Part shown: in pieces, positions 6,449 through 10,948 of the stretch
How positions within the stretch are numbered: the first letter of the stretch is position 1
How the letters are laid out: every line of letters starts with the position of its first letter
Assembly (NCBI GenBank): GCA_025358235.1
Contig: JANYKH010000004.1
Location: 1 to 10,948 of the forward strand
Source: Chloroflexota bacterium
Lineage (GTDB): Bacteria > Chloroflexota > Dehalococcoidia > Dehalococcoidales > RBG-16-60-22
Direction of reading: 5' to 3'
Length of the DNA stretch: 10,948 bases
Made by a program: the position numbers and the translations under genes
The notes under the pieces: model-generated
What the model saw: only the letters and a program-made list of their open reading frames with translations
The model's database searches: none
Told to the model about the DNA's origin: nothing

Positions 6449-7285
6449 ATGAAAAAAGAAGACATCAAAAAAACAGTCAGAGAAAATTACGGCGCCATCG
6501 CGCGGCAGGGCGGCAAACCTACGGCCTCTCCTTGCTGCTGCGGCCCGGTGTCTAATTGTTGCGGCGGGAGTCAGGTAGACGAGACAGCCCGCAGCCTTGG
6601 CTATACTGATGCCGATTTAAATGCCGTGCCTGAGGGGGCTAACCTGGGGCTTGGCTGCGGCAACCCGGTGGCTCTGGCCTCCCTAAAAGAGGGGGAAACA
6701 GTCCTTGATCTTGGATCCGGTGCCGGATTCGATTGTTTTCTGGCGGCGCAGAGGGTGGGCAAAAAGGGCAAGGTTATCGGGGTTGACATGACGCCTGACA
6801 TGCTGGACCGCGCCCGCGCCAACGCCCGTAAGAACCGCACACCCAATGTGGAATTTCGGCTTGGTGAAATCGAGAACCTGCCGGTGGCCGATAACACGAT
6901 CGACGCAATAATTTCCAACTGCGTCATCAACCTTTCCCCGGAAAAAGACCGTGTTTTCCAGGAAGCCAACCGGGTGTTGAAGCAAGGCGGACGGTTGATG
7001 GTCTCGGATATTGTCCTGACGAAGGCGCTGCCGGAAGCGATTCTGAAATCAGTCTCGGCATATATTTCCTGTGTCGCAGGAGCATCCTTAAAAGAGGACT
7101 ACCTTAAAGCGATCAAGAAGGCGGGCTTCAAAGACATAAAAATAGTCGAAGAATCAACTTTTCCGATCGAGGGATTTGAAAACGATCCGACGGTGAGGGA
7201 AGTGCTGAAACTGGTACCCGGCGAATCACTGAAAGACCTGGCCAAAACGGTGACCAGCATTAAAGTGCAGGCTTTTAAAAGCTAG
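6449..7285 (+). CDS. arsM: Arsenite S-adenosylmethionine methyltransferase
   Basis: Transfers methyl groups from S-adenosylmethionine to As(III), giving methylated and partly volatile arsenicals. The 278-residue class I methyltransferase has the SAM-binding motif LDLGSGAGFD (86-95) and GVDMTPDML (111-119). The three cysteines known to bind As(III) in ArsM are placed as expected: C70 in GLGCGNP, C158 in SNCVINLSPEK and C208 in ISCVAGA. The N-terminal tail adds CCC (29-31) and CC (37-38), common in microbial ArsM. The start at ATG 6449 is 6 nt after AAGGAG (6437-6442). It is co-transcribed with the upstream AbrB-like gene. No arsR, arsenite pump or arsenate reductase is in the window, so this is a methylation-only module here. 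Its stop codon overlaps that of lepB. Confidence 0.95.
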   Translation: MKKEDIKKTVRENYGAIARQGGKPTASPCCCGPVSNCCGGSQVDETARSLGYTDADLNAVPEGANLGLGCGNPVALASLKEGETVLDLGSGAGFDCFLAAQRVGKKGKVIGVDMTPDMLDRARANARKNRTPNVEFRLGEIENLPVADNTIDAIISNCVINLSPEKDRVFQEANRVLKQGGRLMVSDIVLTKALPEAILKSVSAYISCVAGASLKEDYLKAIKKAGFKDIKIVEESTFPIEGFENDPTVREVLKLVPGESLKDLAKTVTSIKVQAFKS

Positions 7286-7800
7286 TCCGCAGGATAATTT
7301 GGAGTGCCCCACTCGGAGGGAGGCCAGAGTTCCAGGGCGGCTTTGCCGATAAAGTTATCAACCGGAACCGTGCCCCAGACATGCGAATCGCTGCTGACGT
7401 TACGGTTATCGCCGAGCACGAAATACTGGCCCTCGGGCACAATACACCTGGACATATAATACGCCGGACGGGAAATAAGGTAAGGCTCAGGGAGGGCCGT
7501 GCCGTTGATATAAACCGAGCCTTCCTTAATCTCAACAATATCACCGGGCAAACCGATAACTCTTTTGATGTAAGGAATACCTTCCATATCCGGGGGCGCG
7601 CGGAAAAGAGCTACATCGCCCCTATGGGGCCCACCGAAGTGGTAGCTTACCTTGTCAATCAGCACTCTTTCGCCCACGATCAATTGAGGTTCCATTGAAG
7701 CGCTGAGAACAATAAAACTCTGCGCGGTGTTCTGGACTATCATAAAGGCCACCAGCGCCAGGACTATCGTGATCAATCCATCCCGGATAAATAACTTCAT
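7282..7800 (-). CDS. lepB: Signal peptidase I
   Basis: A membrane serine protease that removes signal peptides from exported proteins, using a Ser/Lys dyad. The 172-residue protein is of the small Gram-positive-like type: one N-terminal membrane segment (about 8-28), box B with SASMEP (33-38; catalytic S35), RGDVALF (60-66), YIKRVIGLPGD (77-87; catalytic K79) and GDNRNVSSDSHVWG (130-143). The last motif has DSH where DSR is usual. The N-terminus MKLFIRDGLIT fits the family, so ATG 7800 is well supported although no Shine-Dalgarno sequence precedes it; the -10 box ends 6 nt before the ATG, implying a leaderless message. The gene converges on arsM with a 4-nt overlap and no terminator between them. 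Confidence 0.96.
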   Translation of the reverse strand: MKLFIRDGLITIVLALVAFMIVQNTAQSFIVLSASMEPQLIVGERVLIDKVSYHFGGPHRGDVALFRAPPDMEGIPYIKRVIGLPGDIVEIKEGSVYINGTALPEPYLISRPAYYMSRCIVPEGQYFVLGDNRNVSSDSHVWGTVPVDNFIGKAALELWPPSEWGTPNYPAD

Positions 7801-7806
7801 ATCACA

Positions 7807-7837
7807 ATTATACGCACGGGACCCAGCTAATAAGCAA
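7807..7837 (-). promoter_or_regulatory. Promoter of lepB
   Basis: On the minus strand a perfect TATAAT (7812-7807) ends 6 nt before the lepB ATG. A weak -35 TTGCTT (7837-7832) lies 19 bp upstream. No ribosome binding site is present, so transcription probably starts at the start codon. The insertion sequence begins about 30 bp beyond the -35. Confidence 0.55.
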
Positions 7838-7863
7838 TATTACTTTTGATTAGTGGAACGGCG

Positions 7864-7869
7864 CTTTGC
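7864..7869. repeat. Target-site duplication, left copy (CTTTGC)
   Basis: CTTTGC directly precedes the TG end of the IS21 element and is repeated exactly after its CA end at 10456-10461. Six base pairs is within the 4-8 bp duplications known for IS21-family transposition. Confidence 0.85.
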
Positions 7870-7964
7870 TGCGTATTTCGGAGTAAAAAAGCCAGGCTTT
7901 CGGAGCAAACCGGCCGGCCTTTCGGAGTAAAGTAGGCCACCGTTTCGGAGCAAATCGGCCACCC
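7870..7964. repeat. Left-end IS21 repeats, four tandem copies
   Basis: TTTCGGAG starts at 7876, 7898, 7920 and 7943, a period of 22-23 bp or about two helical turns. The unit reads TTTCGGAGyAAAnnnGGCC. The innermost copy (7944-7964) matches the innermost right-end copy almost exactly in inverted orientation, and weaker similarity continues to about 7983. These are the expected transposase binding sites. Confidence 0.9.
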
Positions 7965-7997
7965 TGTTGGAAGGGCGCTGGACAACTCAAGGGCATA

Positions 7998-8017
7998 GAA
8001 TCACATAGAGGTGATTC
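7998..8017 (+). promoter_or_regulatory. Hairpin over the istA ribosome binding site
   Basis: GAATCAC (7998-8004) and GTGATTC (8011-8017) form a perfect 7-bp stem with a 6-nt loop, directly before the ATG at 8018. The Shine-Dalgarno sequence GAGGTGAT (8008-8015) lies in the loop and right arm, so the folded RNA should limit istA translation. Confidence 0.55.
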
Positions 8018-9568
8018 ATGCCAAACAGGAGATTGTCCATGCGTAAGATCAAAGAAGTCCTCCGGTTAAAATATGACTGTGGCATCAGCGAGCGAGAAAT
8101 ATCTCGAAGTTGCCAGGTCTCCCGAAGTACGGTAGCCGATTACACCAGGAGGGCCACAGCTGCCGGGCTAAACTGGAGTGAGGCGTCAGCACTCGCCCAG
8201 ACCCAGCTTGAAGAGCGTCTATTCCCCACCGAGCATATACCCAGTTCGGTCAAACGTCCGCCGCCGGACTGCGAACACATCTACAATGAACTACGCACCT
8301 ACCGTAAATTCAATCTGACACTTTCCCAGTTGTGGCTGGAATACAAAGAAAAACACCATGACGGCTATCAGTACACTCAGTTCTGTGAGCATTACTGGCG
8401 TTGGCGGAAAAAGCTCGATTATTGCATGCGACAGGAGCACCGAGGTGGTGAAAAACTATTCATCGACTATTCCGATGGACTGTCTATCGTCGATACCTTA
8501 ACCGGCGAACTGACACTCACCCAGCTATTTGTTGCCGTCTGGGGGGCTTCTAACAACACCTATGCCGAAGCCACCCTGTCTCAGAAGTTACCGGACTGGA
8601 TCGGCTCTCACGGGCATGCCTTGGCCTACTTCGCTTGCGCGCCCCGCGTCCTGGTGCCTGATAATCTTAAAAGCGGCGTAAGCAAAGCCTGTAAATACGA
8701 ACCGGAAATAAATCCGACCTACAGCGACATGGCGGAGCATTACGGCTGTGCCGTGTTACCGGCGCGTCCCCGGAAGCCTCGAGATAAGGCGACCGTTGAA
8801 AATGGTGTGCTGATCGCCCAGAGGTGGATACTGGCAGTATTACGCCATCGCACTTTCTTCAGCCTGGCCGAGCTCAACGCCGCTATCTGCGAATGCCTGG
8901 AGCGTCTCAATACCCGCCCCCTGCGCCGGGCCAAGAAGTCCCGCCGTGAGCTGTTTGAAGCTATCGACCGCCCTAATGCTTTACCACTACCTCATAAATT
9001 GTACGAGTATGCTGAATGGTATAAGGCCAAGGTCCAACTGAATTACCACATCGAGGTGGACCACCACTATTACAGTGTGCCGTACCCGCTTTTGCATGAG
9101 AAACTGGATATCCGCCTGACGGCGACCATGGTAGAAGCCCTCCACAAAGGGGAACGGGTCGCCGCCCATGTCCGGTCGCATGTTAAAGGTGGCTATGCCA
9201 CACTACCGGAACACATGCCGCCGGAACACCGCTACTACGCTGAGTGGAACCCGGCCCGGTTTATCCAGTGGGCGGGCAAGACCGGAGAGGCTACTGCCCG
9301 GCTGGTGGAGAGGATACTGGCGACTCGTCCCTATCCGGAGCAGGGCTACAAAGCATGTCTGGGAATTATTAATCTGACTCGTGATTACGAACCGGTACGC
9401 GTGGAAGCGGCGGCAAGTCGGGCTCTCAAGTTTAAGACCTGCTCCTACCGATCTATGAAGGCTATCCTGTCCGCCGGACTCGACCGGCAGCCGGATAGCG
9501 GCAAACAACCCAGGTTACCGGGGCTGCTGCCTCATCGGAACATTAGAGGACAGGGATATTATCAATGA
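8018..9568 (+). CDS. istA: IS21-family transposase IstA
   Basis: A DDE transposase that cuts and joins the IS21 ends. An N-terminal helix-turn-helix (about 8-45; SEREISRSCQVSRSTVADY) recognises the end repeats. The RNase H-fold integrase core has D150 in LFIDYSDG, D215 in VLVPDNLKSGV and E261 in KATVENGV as the likely catalytic triad. The remaining C-terminal part is the beta-barrel/end-binding region usual for IstA, and 516 residues is a full-length size. ATG 8018 has GAGGTGAT upstream but inside a hairpin. A second start at ATG 8039 (MRKIKEV) has AGGAGA (8027-8032) at 6 nt and may be used instead. istB follows 13 bp after the stop. Confidence 0.95.
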   Translation: MPNRRLSMRKIKEVLRLKYDCGISEREISRSCQVSRSTVADYTRRATAAGLNWSEASALAQTQLEERLFPTEHIPSSVKRPPPDCEHIYNELRTYRKFNLTLSQLWLEYKEKHHDGYQYTQFCEHYWRWRKKLDYCMRQEHRGGEKLFIDYSDGLSIVDTLTGELTLTQLFVAVWGASNNTYAEATLSQKLPDWIGSHGHALAYFACAPRVLVPDNLKSGVSKACKYEPEINPTYSDMAEHYGCAVLPARPRKPRDKATVENGVLIAQRWILAVLRHRTFFSLAELNAAICECLERLNTRPLRRAKKSRRELFEAIDRPNALPLPHKLYEYAEWYKAKVQLNYHIEVDHHYYSVPYPLLHEKLDIRLTATMVEALHKGERVAAHVRSHVKGGYATLPEHMPPEHRYYAEWNPARFIQWAGKTGEATARLVERILATRPYPEQGYKACLGIINLTRDYEPVRVEAAASRALKFKTCSYRSMKAILSAGLDRQPDSGKQPRLPGLLPHRNIRGQGYYQ

Positions 9569-9581
9569 AAGGAGTAAAACC

Positions 9582-10355
9582 GTGCTTAATCAACAAACAA
9601 TGTCCATCCTGCACTCCCTCAAACTATTCGGTATGTCGGGAAGCTTGGAGGCAAGACTGGCTGACACCAAACAGGCAGCACTGTCCCATGCCGAATTCAT
9701 CGGTCTGCTCGTGCAAGACGAGAGGCTGTATCGTGATAATCTGAGGCTAAAACGGCTGCTCAAGCAAGCGAAACTCCGCCAGGAGGCCGCCCTGGAGGAT
9801 ATTGACTACACAGTATCCCGCGGACTCAGCCATCAGGTAATGCTGGAACTGGCAAATACCCAGTGGATAACCGCCCACCGCAACGTACTCATTAGCGGCC
9901 CTACCGGCGTCGGCAAAAGCTACATCGCCTGCGCCCTGGGTAACGCCGCCGCCCGTGCCGGCTATACCGTGCTCTATTTGAGGGCGCCCAGGCTGTTTGA
10001 AACATTACAACAGTCACGCGGAGATGGCTCCCATCTCAAAGCTCTAGCCAGGCTAAGCCGGGTGCAGCTCGTAGTTATTGATGACTTTCTTCTTACCCCG
10101 TTGGCAGACAGTGAACGCGGTGATTTGCTGGAGGTGATTGAGGACCGCTACCAGGCCGGGGCCACCGTGATTGCCAGCCAGTGCCCGGTTAAAGACTGGC
10201 ATCCCAACATCGGCGACCCCACCATGGCCGATGCCATCTGTGATCGGTTACTGCATAACGCTTACAAGGTCGATATGAGAGGCGACTCCATGCGTACCAA
10301 CAGACCGAGAGCAGACAGAAAGGAGGCTGTTGAAAGCGACAGTGAAGTGAGTTAA
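9582..10355 (+). CDS. istB: IS21-family helper ATPase IstB
   Basis: A DnaC/DnaA-like AAA+ ATPase that forms decamers on DNA, selects the target site and activates IstA. The 257-residue protein has the N-terminal IS21 IstB domain (about 7-65), Walker A GPTGVGKS (106-113), Walker B LVVIDD (163-168), a sensor-1 region at ATVIASQCPV (194-203) and the conserved DRLLHNAYKVDMRGDSMR (221-238). GTG 9582 is chosen because AAAGGAG (9568-9574) lies 7 nt upstream; ATG 9600 has no ribosome binding site. It is expressed with istA as one transcript. The frame is intact; 100 bp separate its stop from the right end of the element. Confidence 0.95.
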   Translation: MLNQQTMSILHSLKLFGMSGSLEARLADTKQAALSHAEFIGLLVQDERLYRDNLRLKRLLKQAKLRQEAALEDIDYTVSRGLSHQVMLELANTQWITAHRNVLISGPTGVGKSYIACALGNAAARAGYTVLYLRAPRLFETLQQSRGDGSHLKALARLSRVQLVVIDDFLLTPLADSERGDLLEVIEDRYQAGATVIASQCPVKDWHPNIGDPTMADAICDRLLHNAYKVDMRGDSMRTNRPRADRKEAVESDSEVS

Positions 10356-10383
10356 ACTGTACCTCAGTCCGGCGCCTTTCCAG

Positions 10384-10455
10384 GGGTGGCCGATTTGCTC
10401 CGAACACCCGGCCGTTTTCAACCCGAACAAGCGGCCGATTTCACCGGATTTCGCA
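10384..10455. repeat. Right-end IS21 repeats, three inverted copies
   Basis: Inverted copies of the left-end unit have their cores at 10398-10404 (CTCCGAA), 10421-10427 (ACCCGAA) and 10443-10449 (ACCGGAT), again with 22-23 bp periodicity. The inner copy is nearly perfect; the outer two are more diverged. There are three copies here against four at the left end. Confidence 0.85.
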
Positions 10456-10461
10456 CTTTGC
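10456..10461. repeat. Target-site duplication, right copy (CTTTGC)
   Basis: Exact copy of 7864-7869, directly after the CA end of the IS21 element. Confidence 0.85.
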
Positions 10462-10505
10462 CACCTGGAAGTCCCTATCTCAGGCGGTTTTAAGGGCAAA
10501 ACAAC

Positions 10506-10534
10506 TTGACAGAGCCCGGTTTTAAATATAAAGT
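10506..10534 (+). promoter_or_regulatory. Promoter of the flavin oxidoreductase gene
   Basis: A perfect -35 TTGACA (10506-10511) is followed after 17 bp by TAAAGT (10529-10534), a four-of-six match to the -10. The predicted start is near 10541, giving a leader of about 95 nt. It lies outside the insertion sequence, 44 bp beyond the right target duplication. Confidence 0.6.
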
Positions 10535-10547
10535 TTAATTTAATCAG

Positions 10548-10562
10548 AGAAACGACGTTTCT
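10548..10562. promoter_or_regulatory. Perfect 15-bp palindrome, candidate operator
   Basis: AGAAACG-A-CGTTTCT has two exact 7-bp arms around one central base. It starts about 7 bp after the predicted transcription start of the oxidoreductase gene, a common site for repressor operators of TetR or similar dimeric regulators. The regulator is not in the window. Confidence 0.5.
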
Positions 10563-10636
10563 ACTCGGAAAATCACACAAATATTTAATAATCTACGCTG
10601 TTCACGTTTCACCCATCACAATATCAGGAGGACACA

Positions 10637-10948
10637 ATGCCCACCCTTTTCGACCCAATTTACATTAACAAGCTAAAACTCAGGAACCGCTTTTTACGGT
10701 CGGCCACAGTAGACAACCTGAGTGTGGATAACCAGGTCACCCAACTGCAGCTGGACTTCTACAGCGCGATGGCATCAGGGGAAATTGGGCTGATAATTTC
10801 CAGCGGTATGTTCCCCGCCCGCCAGGGCCAGGCTATGCAAGGACAGCTCGGGATCCACAATGACCGCATGCTTCCGTCCCTAAAGAAATTGACGGACACC
10901 GTCCATAAGAACGGAGGGCTGATTGCAGCACAGCTAATGCACGCCGGC
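10637..10948 (+). CDS. Old Yellow Enzyme-family NADH:flavin oxidoreductase, 3' truncated
   Basis: The first 104 residues of an FMN-binding TIM-barrel ene-reductase; the gene runs past the window edge. LFDPIYINKLKLRNRFLRSA (4-23) is the characteristic OYE N-terminal strand that contacts FMN, GLIISSG is the next barrel strand (about 51-57), and QLMHAG (99-104) carries the conserved glutamine and histidine of the family. In many anaerobes such proteins carry an additional C-terminal FeS/FAD module (2,4-dienoyl-CoA reductase, BaiCD type); the window does not show whether this one does, so substrate and size are unknown. ATG 10637 is 5 nt after a perfect AGGAGG (10626-10631). It is transcribed away from lepB. 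Confidence 0.92.
   Translation, partial: MPTLFDPIYINKLKLRNRFLRSATVDNLSVDNQVTQLQLDFYSAMASGEIGLIISSGMFPARQGQAMQGQLGIHNDRMLPSLKKLTDTVHKNGGLIAAQLMHAG

Larger units (their letters stand above)
7870..10455 (+). mobile_element. Complete IS21-family insertion sequence (2586 bp)
   Basis: The element begins TGCGTATTTCGG and ends with CCGGATTTCGCA, giving TG...CA termini and imperfect terminal inverted repeats (about 12 of the first 17 bases match). It carries istA and istB in the usual order, both intact. Multiple tandem repeats of about 22 bp lie at each end, as known for IstA binding sites in this family. A perfect 6-bp direct repeat CTTTGC flanks it. It sits between the divergent lepB and flavin oxidoreductase genes. 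Intact reading frames and an unmutated target duplication suggest a fairly recent, potentially active insertion. Confidence 0.93.

Noticed and set aside
7870..7964. Regularly spaced 22-23 bp repeats that could suggest a CRISPR array
   Set aside because: The units are directly adjacent and have no unique spacers, and inverted copies occur at the other end of an IS21 element; they are transposase binding sites.
9565..9600. Translational coupling or frameshift fusion of istA and istB through ATGA at 9565
   Set aside because: The ATG at 9565 is not in the istB frame; istB has its own AAAGGAG and GTG start at 9582.
7847..10482. Alternative, longer IS21 boundaries ending in TGATTAG and CTATCTCA
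   Set aside because: These ends align poorly and give no target duplication, whereas 7870-10455 gives matching TGCG ends and a perfect CTTTGC duplication.

Overview
The window carries about seven housekeeping or metabolic genes, a short arsenic-related operon, and one intact IS21-family insertion sequence, from a moderately GC-rich bacterium. The strongest calls are Ffh (SRP54), ArgRS, TrpRS, an M16 zinc peptidase, ArsM, signal peptidase I (LepB), IstA/IstB and the start of an Old Yellow Enzyme-type flavin oxidoreductase. The gene set, the small 172-residue LepB, and the mix of strong Shine-Dalgarno genes with apparently leaderless genes suggest an anaerobe, possibly Chloroflexota/Dehalococcoidia. 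That placement is inferred from general resemblance only and is of low to moderate confidence.

Layout. Positions 1-138 hold the ffh promoter and possibly the start of a divergent gene leaving the window. ffh (139-1470) is followed by a gap of about 300 bp with the argS promoter, then an argS-trpS operon (1770-4456) closed by two tandem intrinsic terminators. A non-coding stretch leads to a textbook sigma-70 promoter and an M16 peptidase gene with a TTG start (4829-6094). Next comes a two-gene operon: a small cysteine-rich AbrB/SpoVT-fold protein and arsM (6205-7285), transcribed from a strong promoter embedded in an inverted repeat. lepB (7282-7800, minus strand) converges on arsM, and the two stop codons overlap in one CTAG.

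An IS21-family element (7870-10455, 2586 bp) lies between lepB and the oxidoreductase gene. Its boundaries can be set from the sequence: TG...CA ends, terminal inverted repeats, tandem repeats of about 22 bp at both ends (four left, three right, inverted), and a perfect 6-bp target duplication CTTTGC at 7864-7869 and 10456-10461. The element splits what was a divergent intergenic region of about 244 bp without removing the core promoter of either neighbour. The oxidoreductase gene (10637 to the window end) has its own promoter and a perfect 15-bp palindrome just downstream of the predicted transcription start.

How the genes work together. ffh and lepB act in protein export (targeting and signal-peptide removal). 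argS and trpS charge tRNAs. The AbrB-like protein and ArsM probably form an arsenic or soft-metal response unit in which the small protein may be the regulator. No wholly new multi-gene system is evident. The most notable signals are the two leaderless-looking promoters (ffh, lepB), the inverted repeat around the arsM promoter, the palindromic operator candidate before the oxidoreductase gene, and the hairpin over the istA ribosome binding site.
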